64,000 nt of DNA from Arthrobacter sp. SLBN-112 (GCF_030944625.1 NZ_JAUSXY010000001.1:2790001-2854000), one strand, 5' to 3'. Positions 35,001-44,581 are shown, counted from the first letter of the stretch. Numbers and translations are program-made. The notes: generated by a model from the letters alone, not told the origin.

Positions 35001-35565
35001 GGATGGCCAACTGTCATTTCCCCTGGGCGATGTTGAACTGCGGAATATCAAACCAGGGCTGCCGGCACCCACCCTGGTGGAAAACGTCAGGGCCGAACTC
35101 GATCTCATGGCCGTCGATGTCAGCAGCCACCTGATGGACAGCCACCGGCCATTGCTGGACAGGCTCGGCGTCACCACCGCCGACTCCCTGCTCAGCCTTC
35201 GCAATGGCACCGAGGTCCTGGTGGCCGGTGTCCGGGTGGCAACCCAGACCCCTCCGATGCGTGGCGGCAGGCGGGTGGTTTTCATCAGCATCGACGACGG
35301 CACCGGCTGCGTGGATTCGGTCTTCTTCCATGAGGCGCAGGAAAGTGCGGGACCCCTCCTTTTTGGTACCCGTTTGCTGCTGATCCGCGGCACCACCCGA
35401 AGGACCGGCCCCCGGGGCATCAGCCTGAGCGCGAGCATGGCCTGGGACCTGGCCAGGACAGAGACTTTGCCGTTCCCGGATTCAACACCTCCTCCGGACT
35501 CCGGCGGCCCGCATCCCCTGGACGGCATCAGCCGGGCGCTGGCAATCACCGGTTTCAGCGGCTGA
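32074..35565 (+). CDS. dnaE2: Error-prone DNA polymerase DnaE2
   Basis: A 1163-residue C-family polymerase. It has an N-terminal PHP domain (FTHLHVSTAFSAHYG onwards), the palm with catalytic Asp residues in PDIDIDVES near residue 430 and EDDD-type residues further on, a helix-hairpin-helix region and an OB fold near the end. The length and short C terminus separate it from the replicative DnaE1. It performs SOS-induced mutagenic synthesis, normally with ImuA' and ImuB. It is co-transcribed with DUF6504 under a LexA box. Confidence 0.93.
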   Translation: MSFTHLHVSTAFSAHYGVSWPEELAQAAANDGATALACTDRDGLYGTIKHLKACMAAGIDPIVGVDLAVFDDDGDHRTQVAGRVVVLARGHNNGAGYRALCRLVSDAHARTSGKAGGTVPVAVTRAELASRTLDPVTLKPVLTVLIGPDSDVGRAMGGRRYLRPRTLFKQWLDAMPAGTVVAEIVSQLSAPGSPLSTAHAVRMLRLAEEHHVPAVLSNAVRYCAADGAPTADVLDSARTLKSLPELAGEPLLQPTGQGWLKTADQMLGLGREIISAAGYGAADLKQLMAQTEALADLCRMDPSTDMGWKQPVVPEASVIGITQDPHVELIQRCHAGIGRRFPGIGGRNEKTMLARLEHELGIIRNLGFSSYFLTVAEVSRMIQDMGVRAAARGSGASSLVNYLIEVSHVNPLQHDLIFERFLSNDRATLPDIDIDVESAERHNVYHQIFERFGSERVTLMSMQNGYRARGAVRDAGLALGMDDDEVGEIAKQLWRFSARKFREALQEKPELREFAGRVEHRDADGNQQLDLLVDLTERLDRLPRHISMHPCGVILGDATLLDRTPVQPSGLGLPMSQFDKHDMDPMGMLKLDVLGVRMQSAMAFAVREVIRLHPTKAEVVAAGRHPAGPDGSGPDYIAANGRIDLNAVPLDDEPTYELIRSTHTLGCFQIESPGQRELIGKLAPREFNDLIIDISLFRPGPMKSDMVRPFLEHRHGFAPEVYPHPDLKPVLQETHGVTVFHEQILKTFHVMTGCGLARADEFRRALGNEVLEGAVEEFFRREARNRSYSPEVVDKVWGTLKAFGSFGFCKAHGAAFAVPTYQSAWLKTHHPEAFLAGLWEHDPGMYPKRLLVAEARRLDIPILPLDINRSHGEYRVERVEAGKDQGKLGIRLSLNGIYGLSATELKRIVAGQPYDSLADLRARSRLSKPSIRRLAQLGAFDSLHREAGGQANRADLVQHLQQLQTGKGARKGVEVLDGQLSFPLGDVELRNIKPGLPAPTLVENVRAELDLMAVDVSSHLMDSHRPLLDRLGVTTADSLLSLRNGTEVLVAGVRVATQTPPMRGGRRVVFISIDDGTGCVDSVFFHEAQESAGPLLFGTRLLLIRGTTRRTGPRGISLSASMAWDLARTETLPFPDSTPPPDSGGPHPLDGISRALAITGFSG

Positions 35566-35690
35566 ACCCTGTCCCGGGCACCGTGTGCTGCGTTGGTTGG
35601 CCCCTGCCGGAACCGATAGCATTGACGGTGGCTGGCTGTGGTCCCCGTACGCCACAAGCTATGAAGCCGAACTTTGAATAGGAGACACCC

Positions 35691-37700
35691 GTGTCAGATG
35701 CCCAGCAGATCACCCTTCTCGTCGATGGCGAAGAGACCAAGGTGACTACCGGGACAACCGGTGCGGAACTCTTCTTTGAGCGCCGTGACGTTGTTGTAGC
35801 CCGCGTCAACGGCGAGCTGAAGGACCTGGACCAGGAACTTCCCGAGGGCGCCGAGGTGGAGGGCGTCACCATTGATTCCCCCGACGGCCTGAACGTCCTG
35901 CGCCACTCCACCGCCCACGTGATGGCTCAAGCGGTGCAGCAGCTGCGTCCCGACGCCAAGCTTGGCATCGGCCCCTACATCACCGATGGGTTCTACTTCG
36001 ACTTCGATGTTTCCGAGCCCTTCACACCCGAGGACCTCAAGACCCTCGAAAAGATGATGCAGAAGATCATCAACCAGAACCAGAAGTTCGTCCGCCGCGT
36101 GGTCAACGAAGGCGAGGCCCGGGAGGCCATGAAGAACGAGCCCTACAAGCTCGAACTGCTCGGGAAGAAGAACGAGGCCGCCGAGGCCGGGGAGGGTGTG
36201 AACGTCGAGGTCGGCGCCGGCGACATCACCATCTACGACAACGTGGAGCGCAAGGAAGGCACCACCGTCTGGTGCGATCTCTGCCGCGGCCCGCACCTGC
36301 CCAACACCAAGCTCATCTCCAACGCATTCGCCCTGACCCGCTCCTCCTCTGCCTACTGGCTGGGCAACCAGAAGAACCAGCAGCTGCAGCGCATCTACGG
36401 CACCGCCTGGCCCACCAAGGAAGCCCTGAAGGCCTACCAGGAGCGCATCGCCGAGGCCGAGCGCCGCGACCACCGCAAGCTCGGCTCTGAACTGGACCTG
36501 TTCTCCTTCCCGGACGAGCTTGGCTCCGGCCTGCCCGTCTTCCACCCTAAGGGCGGCATCATCCGCAAGGAGATGGAGGACTACTCCCGCCGGCGCCACG
36601 TCGAAGCCGGCTACGAGTTCGTTTACACCCCGCACATCACCAAGGGCCACCTGTACGAGGTCTCGGGGCACCTGGACTGGTATAAGGACGGCATGTTCCC
36701 CGCCATGCACGTGGACGCCGAACTCAACGAGGACGGCACCGTGCGCAAGCCCGGCCAGGACTACTACCTGAAGCCGATGAACTGCCCCATGCACAACCTC
36801 ATCTTCCGCTCACGCGGCCGGTCCTACCGCGAACTGCCGCTGCGGCTGTTCGAATTCGGTTCGGTCTACCGGTACGAGAAGTCCGGCGTGGTGCACGGCC
36901 TCACCCGCGTCCGCGGCATGACACAGGACGACGCCCACATCTACTGCACCCGCGAGCAGATGAAGGACGAGCTCACCAAGACCCTGAACTTCGTCCTGGA
37001 CCTGCTGAAGGACTATGGGCTGAACGACTTCTACCTGGAGCTGTCCACCAAGGACCCGGAGAAGTACGTAGGCGACGACGCTACCTGGGAGGAAGCCACC
37101 CGGACCCTCGCCGAGGTGGCGCAGGAGTCCGGACTGGAACTGGTACCGGATCCGGGCGGAGCCGCGTTCTACGGACCCAAGATCTCCGTGCAGGCCAAGG
37201 ATGCGCTGGGCCGGACCTGGCAGATGTCCACCATCCAGCTGGACTTCAACCTGCCCGAACGGTTCGAACTGGAATTCCAGGCCGCGGACGGAAGCCGCCA
37301 GCGTCCCGTGATGATCCACCGTGCGCTGTTCGGATCCGTGGAGCGGTTCATGGGCGTCCTGACCGAGCACTACGCCGGCGCGTTCCCCGCCTGGCTGGCC
37401 CCGGTCCAGGTGGTGGGCATTCCCGTGGCGGAGGCCTTCAACGAGTACATGTTCGACGTCGTCGACGAGCTCAAGGCGGCGGGCATCCGCGCCGAGGTGG
37501 ATACTTCCTCGGACCGCTTCCCCAAGAAGATCCGCACGGCCAGCAAGGACAAGATCCCGTTCGTGCTCATCGCCGGTGGCGACGACGCGGAGGCGGGAGC
37601 GGTGTCCTTCCGGTTCCGGGACGGCAGCCAGGACAACGGCGTGCCCGTGGCGGAAGCAGTCAAACGGATTACCGAAGCCGTTCGTAACCGGACCAGCTAG
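35691..37700 (+). CDS. thrS: Threonyl-tRNA synthetase
   Basis: A 669-residue class II aminoacyl-tRNA synthetase. It has the N-terminal TGS domain (1-60), the editing domain with HSTAHVMAQ near residue 74, the catalytic core ([10 protein letters not shown] near 362, and motif 3 in [13 protein letters not shown]) and a C-terminal anticodon-binding domain. It charges tRNA-Thr. GTG 35691 has AGGAG 6 nt upstream. No T-box leader was seen. It opens a transcript with the HIT and phosphatidyltransferase genes, an order conserved in actinobacteria. Confidence 0.96.
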   Translation: MSDAQQITLLVDGEETKVTTGTTGAELFFERRDVVVARVNGELKDLDQELPEGAEVEGVTIDSPDGLNVLRHSTAHVMAQAVQQLRPDAKLGIGPYITDGFYFDFDVSEPFTPEDLKTLEKMMQKIINQNQKFVRRVVNEGEAREAMKNEPYKLELLGKKNEAAEAGEGVNVEVGAGDITIYDNVERKEGTTVWCDLCRGPHLPNTKLISNAFALTRSSSAYWLGNQKNQQLQRIYGTAWPTKEALKAYQERIAEAERRDHRKLGSELDLFSFPDELGSGLPVFHPKGGIIRKEMEDYSRRRHVEAGYEFVYTPHITKGHLYEVSGHLDWYKDGMFPAMHVDAELNEDGTVRKPGQDYYLKPMNCPMHNLIFRSRGRSYRELPLRLFEFGSVYRYEKSGVVHGLTRVRGMTQDDAHIYCTREQMKDELTKTLNFVLDLLKDYGLNDFYLELSTKDPEKYVGDDATWEEATRTLAEVAQESGLELVPDPGGAAFYGPKISVQAKDALGRTWQMSTIQLDFNLPERFELEFQAADGSRQRPVMIHRALFGSVERFMGVLTEHYAGAFPAWLAPVQVVGIPVAEAFNEYMFDVVDELKAAGIRAEVDTSSDRFPKKIRTASKDKIPFVLIAGGDDAEAGAVSFRFRDGSQDNGVPVAEAVKRITEAVRNRTS

Positions 37701-37718
37701 CCGAACGGAAACAGGACA

Positions 37719-38306
37719 GTGCAGGAGAACACAGGCGCAGGGTATCCAGGTGATGCCGGCGTTACCGACGACTTTGACCTGGCCGGTGTCCCGGACGCCT
37801 TCCAGCGCCTGTGGACTCCGCACCGCATGGCCTACATCAAGGGCGGTCAGCACCAGTTCAAGAATGAAAACGACTGCCCGTTCTGCGTTGGCCCGGGCCG
37901 CACCGACGAAGAGGCACTCATCGTCCACCGCGGCCGGACGTGCTACGTGGTGCTGAACTTGTTTCCGTACAACCCCGGCCACCTGCTGGTTTGCCCCTAC
38001 CGGCACATCCCGGACTACACGGACCTGACCCTTGAGGAAACAGCTGAGTTCGCCGACCTGACCCAGACGGCCATGCGGGTCCTGCGCAAGGTGGCCAATC
38101 CAGGCGGGTTCAACCTGGGCATGAACCAGGGCGTTGTGGGCGGCGCCGGTATCTCCGCCCACCTGCACCAGCACATCGTTCCGCGGTGGGGCGGGGACGG
38201 TAACTTTTTCCCCATCATCGCCCAGACTAAAGCCATCACCCAGACCCTCGACGAGGTCCGGCAGCAAGTGGCCGACGCCTGGCCCGGGGAGTCGGATGCT
38301 GAATAG
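37719..38306 (+). CDS. HIT-family hydrolase/phosphorylase (Rv2613c-like AP4A phosphorylase)
   Basis: A 195-residue HIT protein. It has the zinc-type N-terminal DCPFCVGPG and the HIT triad HLHQHIVPRW near residue 146. By position and sequence it is the orthologue of mycobacterial Rv2613c, which cleaves Ap4A. GTG 37719 lies 18 nt after thrS, and its stop overlaps the following gene. Confidence 0.85.
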   Translation: MQENTGAGYPGDAGVTDDFDLAGVPDAFQRLWTPHRMAYIKGGQHQFKNENDCPFCVGPGRTDEEALIVHRGRTCYVVLNLFPYNPGHLLVCPYRHIPDYTDLTLEETAEFADLTQTAMRVLRKVANPGGFNLGMNQGVVGGAGISAHLHQHIVPRWGGDGNFFPIIAQTKAITQTLDEVRQQVADAWPGESDAE

Positions 38307-38919
38307 GCATGCGCGCGGGTTCTTCACCGCCCTGTTCACCCCGCTGGCCCGCTGGCTCCTTCGGATGGGTGTTTCCCCGGACGCGGTGACCATCGTCGGA
38401 ACCCTCGGCGTCGCAGTGGGGGCACTCGGGTTCTACCCGCTGGGCCAATTGTTCTGGGGAACGCTCTTCATTACTGCATTCATCTTCTCCGACGTCCTGG
38501 ACGGCATCATGGCCCGGATGCAGAACGTGAAGAGCCGCTGGGGCAACTTCCTTGACTCCACCCTGGACCGGATCGCCGATGGCGCGCTCTTCGCCGGTGT
38601 GGCCGTCTGGTTCTACACCGGCGGCAACAATGCCACCATCGCCACGGCAGCCTTGGTCTGCCTGGTCCTGGGCATGGTCGTCTCGTACGCGCGTGCCAAG
38701 GCCGAATCGCTGGGTTTCACGGCCAATGTGGGGATCGCCGAGCGGGCCGAACGCCTGGTGTCGGTCCTGGTAGTCACCGGCCTCACCGGCCTGGGGCTCC
38801 CGACCGTGGTGCTCCTGGCAACACTGGTCCTCCTGGCGGCGGCAAGCCTTGTCACAGTGGTTCAGCGCATCATCTCTGTGCGCCGGCAGGCATTGGCGGA
38901 ACCTACGCCGGCTGATTAG
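38296..38919 (+). CDS. pgsA: CDP-alcohol phosphatidyltransferase (phosphatidylinositol-phosphate synthase)
   Basis: A 207-residue membrane enzyme of about six helices. The family signature D-x2-DG-x2-AR-x8-G-x3-D-x3-D is complete in SDVLDGIMARMQNVKSRWG continuing to FLDSTLD. By gene order it is the phosphatidylinositol-phosphate synthase that begins PI and PIM lipid synthesis. ATG 38296 overlaps the HIT gene by 11 nt. The mycobacterial partners (acyltransferase and PimA) do not follow; pdxS does. Confidence 0.85.
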   Translation: MLNRHARGFFTALFTPLARWLLRMGVSPDAVTIVGTLGVAVGALGFYPLGQLFWGTLFITAFIFSDVLDGIMARMQNVKSRWGNFLDSTLDRIADGALFAGVAVWFYTGGNNATIATAALVCLVLGMVVSYARAKAESLGFTANVGIAERAERLVSVLVVTGLTGLGLPTVVLLATLVLLAAASLVTVVQRIISVRRQALAEPTPAD

Positions 38920-39056
38920 ACATGATTAAGCCGGCCGGGCAGCGGGGGACTAGGATATAAGTGCCCGGTCAACGGACCCGGCAATCCGTGCGTGCACGTC
39001 CGGCAGCTGCCGCCGCATGCTCGGCGAAGATCATCTGTCTACCCATAGGGGTTTTT

Positions 39057-39983
39057 GTGTCTACACCTGATGTAAGCAACGAGGCCGGTTCGTCCGCGAA
39101 CAGCGTCACGGGCAGCAACCGCGTGAAGCGTGGCATGGCCGAGATGCTCAAGGGCGGCGTCATCATGGACGTCGTCAACGTCGAACAGGCCCGCATCGCC
39201 GAGGACGCCGGTGCCGTGGCAGTCATGGCGCTGGAGCGCGTTCCGGCCGACATCCGTGCCCAGGGCGGCGTCTCCCGGATGTCCGATCCGGACATGATCG
39301 ACCAGATCATCGACGCCGTGTCCATCCCCGTGATGGCCAAGGCCCGCATCGGCCACTTCGTCGAGGCCCAGATCCTGCAGTCCCTCGGTGTCGACTACAT
39401 CGACGAGTCCGAGGTCCTCACCCCGGCCGACTACGTCAACCACATCGACAAGTGGAACTTCAAGGTTCCCTTCGTCTGTGGTGCCACCAACCTCGGTGAG
39501 GCCCTGCGCCGCATCAACGAGGGCGCGGCCATGATCCGCTCCAAGGGTGAGGCCGGCACCGGCGACGTCTCCAACGCCACCGGACACATGCGCAAGATCC
39601 GCTCCGAGATCGCCCGGCTGTCCTCCCTGCCCGAGGACGAGCTCTACGTCGCGGCCAAGGAACTGCAGGCCCCCTACGAACTGGTCAAGGAAGTCGCCGC
39701 CGCCGGCAAGCTCCCCGTCGTCCTGTTCACGGCCGGCGGTATCGCCACCCCCGCTGACGCCGCCATGATGATGCAGCTTGGCGCCGACGGCGTGTTCGTC
39801 GGATCCGGCATCTTCAAGTCCGGCAACCCGGCCCAGCGCGCCGCCGCCGTCGTGAAGGCCACCACCTTCTTCGACGACCCCGACGTCATCGCCAAGGCCT
39901 CCCGCGGCCTGGGCGAGGCCATGGTGGGCATCAACGTCGACGAGATCCCCCAGCCGCACCGCCTTGCCGAGCGCGGCTGGTAA
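39057..39983 (+). CDS. pdxS: Pyridoxal 5'-phosphate synthase subunit PdxS
   Basis: A 308-residue TIM-barrel. It forms PLP from ribose 5-phosphate, glyceraldehyde 3-phosphate and ammonia provided by PdxT. Catalytic Lys lies in [10 protein letters not shown], with GEAGTGDV (phosphate site) and NITGHMRK-like [12 protein letters not shown] 39057 has AGGGG 5 nt upstream. A TAGGAT -10 element lies near 38951. PdxT is not adjacent but about 6 kb downstream. Confidence 0.95.
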   Translation: MSTPDVSNEAGSSANSVTGSNRVKRGMAEMLKGGVIMDVVNVEQARIAEDAGAVAVMALERVPADIRAQGGVSRMSDPDMIDQIIDAVSIPVMAKARIGHFVEAQILQSLGVDYIDESEVLTPADYVNHIDKWNFKVPFVCGATNLGEALRRINEGAAMIRSKGEAGTGDVSNATGHMRKIRSEIARLSSLPEDELYVAAKELQAPYELVKEVAAAGKLPVVLFTAGGIATPADAAMMMQLGADGVFVGSGIFKSGNPAQRAAAVVKATTFFDDPDVIAKASRGLGEAMVGINVDEIPQPHRLAERGW

Positions 39984-40125
39984 GTTGCTTTCGGCGCCCG
40001 GTGGGCGCTGATCCTCTGCGTGCTATTCCCCGCCTTCCGCTGCCGCCATACGGGCGCGTGGCTGGGGGCGGGGCCCCTTTTACGCACGCTGCCGGATCAG
40101 CACCCACCGTCGTGCTTTTCTGTTA

Positions 40126-40176
40126 GACGACGCCGGTTCCCCACCTTTCCTGGTGGGGGACCGGCGTCGTTCTTTT
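40126..40176 (+). terminator. Strong intrinsic terminator after pdxS
   Basis: GACGACGCCGGTTCCCCACC, a CTTTCCT loop region, and the complementary GGTGGGGGACCGGCGTCGTT followed by CTTTTT. A long GC stem with a T tract; it can also act on the other strand. Confidence 0.8.
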
Positions 40177-40193
40177 TAAGCTTGCTAGGACCG

Positions 40194-40251
40194 TCGATTG
40201 CTCCGTAACTGCCGTTTTGGGGCCTGAAAACGGCAGTTACTCAGCAATCGA
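40194..40251. repeat. 58-bp palindromic element near the 3' end of the M3 peptidase gene
   Basis: 25-nt arms around an 8-nt loop: TCGATTGCTCCGTAACTGCC with TTTT, against AAAACGGCAGTTACTCAGCA with ATCGA; two mismatches only. It lies 6 nt beyond the M3 stop codon and may be a terminator or a dispersed repeat of this genus. Confidence 0.6.
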
Positions 40252-40257
40252 TGGGGG

Positions 40258-42270
40258 TCATTCGAGGCCGCGGCGCTTGAGCAGAGGTTCGAGGTTGGCT
40301 TCCCGGCCCCTGAGGATCCGGAACGATTCCAGCGGGTCGCGGCTGTTGCCGCGGGAGAGGAGCTCGCGCCGGAAGGTTTCGCCGTTGGTTCTGGTGAGGC
40401 CGCCGTTCTCCTTGAACCAGTCAACGGTTTCGGCGTCCAGCACCTCACTCCAGATGTAGGAGTAGTAGCCTGCCGCGTAGCCCGCCCCCGCGAAGATGTG
40501 CTGGAAGTACCCGGTCCGGTAGCGCGGCGGGATCAGACGGTGGGCCACGCCGGCTGTTGCGAGGGCCTTCGCTTCAAAGGCCATCGCGTCCTCGGGGACG
40601 TCTCCCGGCTCCAGCACGTGCCAGGCAAGGTCAAGAAGCGCCGCGCCAAGGTACTCGGTTGTGGCGAACCCTTCACCCCACAGCCGGGATTCCTCCAGCC
40701 GGTCCACGACGGCCTGGGGCAACGGCTCCCCGGTAACGTGGTGTCGGGCGTAGTTGGACAGCACCTCCGGCCACATGATCCACATTTCGTTGACCTGGGA
40801 CGGGTACTCGACAAAGTCCCTTGGCACCGCCGTGCCCGAGAAGCGCGGATAGGCCACGTTGGAGAACAGGCCATGCAGGGCGTGCCCGAATTCGTGGAAA
40901 AGGGTCCTCACTTCATCCAGGGTCAGCAGTGTCGGTTCACCGGCGGCCGGTTTGGAAATGTTGAGCGTGTTGATCACTACCGGCCTGGTGCCCAGCAGGC
41001 CCGACTGTTCGACGAGCGAATTCATCCACGCCCCGCCCCGCTTCGACTCACGGGCGTAGTAGTCGCCGAGGAACAGCCCGAGGCCGGTCCCGTCTTCCTC
41101 GCGGACCTCCCAGGTGCGCACGTCCGGGTGGTAGCCCTGAAGGTCGGTTCGCTCGTGGAAAGTGATCCCGTACAGCGCCGTGGCAGCAAAGAAGACTCCG
41201 TCGGTGATGGCTCGGTCCAGCTCGAAATAAGGGCGCAAAGCCTGTTCGTCGACGTCGTACTTCTCCCGCCGCACCTTGGCGGCGTAGTAGGCCCAGTCCC
41301 AAGGCTCCAGGGGATGGCCGGCAGTTTCCGCCAAGGCTGCCGCCTCGGCATCGGCGTTGCGGATGGCCGCAGGTGCCATCCGGCTCAGCATCGTCTGCAC
41401 CGCCTGGAAATCGGGCGCCGTCTGCCGGTCCGCCACCAGTTCGGCGTAATTGGCGAAGCCCAGCAACCGGGCCTTCTCAGCCCGCAGCCCGGCCATGGAC
41501 CGGGCCAGGTCCAGGACGTCGAGGCTGCCCCCGTCACTTCCGCGGGCCACGGAAGCTTCGAACAGGCGGCGCCGGACATTCCGGTTCTGCAGCGCTGCCA
41601 ATGCCGGCTGGTTGCCTGGCTGGATGAGGGTGAGCAGGAAACCGCCATCGTGCCCGGCGGCCCGGGCCGCTTCCGCAGCGCTTGCCACGTCGTCGGCCGG
41701 CAGGCCCACCAGGTCAGCGGCATCCTCGAGCCACAGTGCGGCCGACTTCATCCCTTCCTTCACCCGCTGCCCGAATTCGGTGCCCAGCCGGGCGAGTTCG
41801 GCGTTGATGGCACGCAGTCGTTCCTGGCCCGGGCCGTCGAGCTGGATCCCTGACTGGCGGAACTCCTTGAGGTATTCGTCCACCAGGCGGGCTGACTCCG
41901 GATCACAGCCGCCGGTGTCGATCGCGGCAAACCTGTCAAACAGTTCCCGGTTGAGGAAGATCTCGTCCTGGTGGGCGGAGAACATGGGCGACAGTTCCGT
42001 TTCGAGTTCCCTGATCCGCGGCGAGGCGTCGGCGGAAACCAGTGTGAAGAATGCCGCCGCCGCCCGGTTCAGCAGTTGCCCTGAGCGTTCCATGGCCAGC
42101 GCGGTATTTTCGAAGGTCGCCGCCTCTGTGGAGGCCGTGATGGCATTGATCTCGCGCAAATGTTCCGACAGCCCGGCCTCAACGGCTTCACCGTAATGCT
42201 CCGCGGTGAGGAGTGCGAAGGGCGGCAGGCCATAGGGCAGGGGACTGGCGGTAAGGAGCGGGTTCGTCAT
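40258..42270 (-). CDS. M3 family oligopeptidase (peptidyl-dipeptidase Dcp-like)
   Basis: A 670-residue zinc metallopeptidase. The zinc motif is FHEFGHALHGLF near residue 460, with the third ligand Glu about 30 residues later in EYPSQVNEMW. The N-terminal helical lid domain is intact. It cleaves short peptides in the cytoplasm. GAAAGG lies 8 nt before ATG 42270. It lies between pdxS and a ferric-reductase-like gene, opposite to both. Length fits the Dcp group (about 680). Confidence 0.92.
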   Translation of the reverse strand: MTNPLLTASPLPYGLPPFALLTAEHYGEAVEAGLSEHLREINAITASTEAATFENTALAMERSGQLLNRAAAAFFTLVSADASPRIRELETELSPMFSAHQDEIFLNRELFDRFAAIDTGGCDPESARLVDEYLKEFRQSGIQLDGPGQERLRAINAELARLGTEFGQRVKEGMKSAALWLEDAADLVGLPADDVASAAEAARAAGHDGGFLLTLIQPGNQPALAALQNRNVRRRLFEASVARGSDGGSLDVLDLARSMAGLRAEKARLLGFANYAELVADRQTAPDFQAVQTMLSRMAPAAIRNADAEAAALAETAGHPLEPWDWAYYAAKVRREKYDVDEQALRPYFELDRAITDGVFFAATALYGITFHERTDLQGYHPDVRTWEVREEDGTGLGLFLGDYYARESKRGGAWMNSLVEQSGLLGTRPVVINTLNISKPAAGEPTLLTLDEVRTLFHEFGHALHGLFSNVAYPRFSGTAVPRDFVEYPSQVNEMWIMWPEVLSNYARHHVTGEPLPQAVVDRLEESRLWGEGFATTEYLGAALLDLAWHVLEPGDVPEDAMAFEAKALATAGVAHRLIPPRYRTGYFQHIFAGAGYAAGYYSYIWSEVLDAETVDWFKENGGLTRTNGETFRRELLSRGNSRDPLESFRILRGREANLEPLLKRRGLE

Positions 42271-42432
42271 GGGGTAAACCTTTCACGGCAGGCCACGCTT
42301 CTCAATTACCCGAAAGAGCCGCCGCAGCAGGCCGGCATCCCTAGAATTGCGAATGCGGGCCATGAAGGCCGGCACTTTGCGGTTCTTCTGCATGGATCCG
42401 CAGCAGGTTGTCACCACGAAGGGATCCGGCCA

Positions 42433-43794
42433 ATGACCAAGCCTGTCAAGAGGCCACGAGCCTCCGTCCTGGGAATGCCCCTCCGCTGGCTGGGCCCGGG
42501 TGCGGTGCTGGTGTTGGCCGTAGCGTACGGCGTGTTCTGGTATGCGGTGCGTCCGGCCGGGGAACCCGTCATGGGATACGTGGGCCAACTTTTCGGCGGG
42601 GAGTCCGTCCTGTTGTACTCGATCGCACTGGTCCTGGTCAGCACGCTCCCGCACGTCGAACCGATATTTGGCGGGATTGATCACGCAGCCATCTGGCATC
42701 GGAGGGCCGCCATCACCGCAACCGTCCTGTTGCTGCCGCACATTGAACTTGCGGCCAGCGCCGAGGCCACGAGCCTGGGCAAGACGCTGGCCGTGGTGGC
42801 CATCTGCGGCCTTATTGCGCTCGTGGTGTGGGCTATCCTGCCGCGGTGGCGGACCATGCTTCCAGCGGCAGCCCGCCGCGTGGTCATCGCGTCGCTGCAG
42901 AGCCGGCCATTCCGGCTTGCCGGCCGGGTGCTGGGCGGCTATGAACGCTGGCGCGGCTTCCACCGGCTGACCGGACTGTTCGTGGCGGCTGGATTCCTGC
43001 ACGGCCTGCTGGATGCCAGCGCTTTCGAGGCGGCCCCGGTGTTGCGGTGGAGCTACGTGGCAATCGGGGCAACAGGGCTGACGTTCTATGCTTACCGGGA
43101 GCTGCTCTCACGCCACTTCCTGCCGCACCACGATTACCAGGTGTCAGGTGTCCGGACAGTCGCGGCGGACCTGGTGGAGGTGGCCCTCCGCCCCCTGGGG
43201 AAGCCGTTGAGCTTCAAGCCCGGGCAGTTCGCCATGATCTACCTGGAAACGGCAGAAGGCTGGCAGCGGCATCCCTTCTCCATTTCCGGGCCCGCGGGGG
43301 AGGGCGGTATCAGCATCACGGTGAAGGCGCTGGGCGATCACACCACAAGGCTTCCGGACGTCATCCAGCCAGGTATGCCGGCGGTGGTCGGAGGCCCCTA
43401 CGGCCGCTTCGACCGGCACCGCGGCACGGCCGACCAGGTTTGGATCGCGGGCGGTGTGGGCATCACGCCTTTCCTGAGCTGGCTCCGGTCACTCGACGCG
43501 GACCTGCACGAAAACGTTCACTTCTTCGTCACGTCGGCGGGACCATCCCCGTTTGCCGACGAGATCGCCGACGTCGCCAGGAACCATCCGCGGCTCACGG
43601 TGCATGTGGTGGACACTGAGTCGGACGGTCGCCTGACCCCCGAAGCGGTCCTGGCCGCGGCGGGCACCGACCCACGGAGGCTGTCGGTGTTCATGGGCGG
43701 CCCGGACGCCATGCTCCGCCAGTTCCGGAAGGCCTTCCGGGCAGCCGGGGTCCGCCGGGCGAACATTCACCGTGAGTATTTCCAGTGGCGCTAG
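42433..43794 (+). CDS. Ferric reductase-like transmembrane flavo-oxidoreductase
   Basis: A 453-residue protein. The N-terminal six-helix ferric-reductase-type domain (about 15-225) is followed by an FAD domain (RHPFSISGPAG) and an NAD(P) domain (IAGGVGITPFLSWL, then VFMGGPDAM). Haem-binding His pairs are seen in HAAIWHRR and FHRLTG/GFLHGL. It would carry electrons from NAD(P)H across the membrane to iron or another acceptor. AAGGGA lies 8 nt before ATG 42433. Confidence 0.85.
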   Translation: MTKPVKRPRASVLGMPLRWLGPGAVLVLAVAYGVFWYAVRPAGEPVMGYVGQLFGGESVLLYSIALVLVSTLPHVEPIFGGIDHAAIWHRRAAITATVLLLPHIELAASAEATSLGKTLAVVAICGLIALVVWAILPRWRTMLPAAARRVVIASLQSRPFRLAGRVLGGYERWRGFHRLTGLFVAAGFLHGLLDASAFEAAPVLRWSYVAIGATGLTFYAYRELLSRHFLPHHDYQVSGVRTVAADLVEVALRPLGKPLSFKPGQFAMIYLETAEGWQRHPFSISGPAGEGGISITVKALGDHTTRLPDVIQPGMPAVVGGPYGRFDRHRGTADQVWIAGGVGITPFLSWLRSLDADLHENVHFFVTSAGPSPFADEIADVARNHPRLTVHVVDTESDGRLTPEAVLAAAGTDPRRLSVFMGGPDAMLRQFRKAFRAAGVRRANIHREYFQWR

Positions 43795-43825
43795 GCGGGG
43801 CTGTGCTGCCTGACGCGAAAGGGGT

Positions 43826-44581
43826 CTAGCGGGGCCTTCGGGCGGCGTGCTCCCGTGCCAGGACAGCATAGGCGTCGTCGGGCGATCCGGGGGAGAAGCT
43901 GCCGAACTTGCGTTCAGCGGCAGTCCGGATGAGGAAGTCGGCGATGGCCGGATTCTTGGGCAGCAGTGAACCGTGCAGGTAGCTGGCCACGATGTTCCGG
44001 TACCGGGCACCTTCGTGGCCGTCGTTGCTGTTGTTGCCTGTGCCCTTGGGGACCGTGCCGAGGGGCCGTACACCGCTGCCAAGGGTGGTTTGTCCGCTGT
44101 GGTTTTCGTAGCCAAGGACTTCGCCGAACTCGGTAGTTGATACCTTGACGTTGCCGATCAGGCGCTCATCCGTGCCGTGGGTTTCCACGTCCAGGATGCC
44201 GATCCCCGGGATCACGGCCCCGGTCCGGGTTTTGAAGAACCGCCCGAAAAGTTGGTAGAGGCCGCAGATGACCAGCATCGGTGCGCCGTCCTCGGCCAGT
44301 TCCCGCAGCTTGCCGGCCCGGGCCTGCAGATCGTCCTGGATGACCAGCTGCCCGCTGTCCTGGCCGCCGCCGCCAACGATGATGTCCACGGCTTCGGGAA
44401 AAGGATCTCCGACGTTGTATTCAAGGACTTCGGGCGTGTAGCCGTGCCAGGCGATGCGGCGCTGCAGGACCAGGGCGTTGCCCCAGTCGCCGTAGATGTT
44501 CATGTCCCGGGGATAGAGCTGTACCACGCGGAGCGTGCCCTTGGACTGATCGGCAGCGGTCGATGTTTCGGCAGGATTCAC
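43826..44581 (-). CDS. gatD: Lipid II isoglutaminyl synthase, glutaminase subunit GatD
   Basis: A 251-residue class I glutamine amidotransferase. Catalytic Cys lies in VICGLYQLFGRFF and His in VASYLHGSLLPKN. The Gly-rich GGGGQDSGQL region fits GatD rather than CobQ. It hydrolyses Gln and passes ammonia to MurT for amidation of the D-Glu of lipid II. GTG 44581 overlaps the murT stop by 4 nt (GTGA), so the subunits are coupled. Confidence 0.88.
   Translation of the reverse strand: MNPAETSTAADQSKGTLRVVQLYPRDMNIYGDWGNALVLQRRIAWHGYTPEVLEYNVGDPFPEAVDIIVGGGGQDSGQLVIQDDLQARAGKLRELAEDGAPMLVICGLYQLFGRFFKTRTGAVIPGIGILDVETHGTDERLIGNVKVSTTEFGEVLGYENHSGQTTLGSGVRPLGTVPKGTGNNSNDGHEGARYRNIVASYLHGSLLPKNPAIADFLIRTAAERKFGSFSPGSPDDAYAVLAREHAARRPR

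Noticed and set aside
39984..40125. A small gene between pdxS and the terminator
   Set aside because: No ribosome site, codon pattern or recognisable product; the stretch reads as untranslated trailer.
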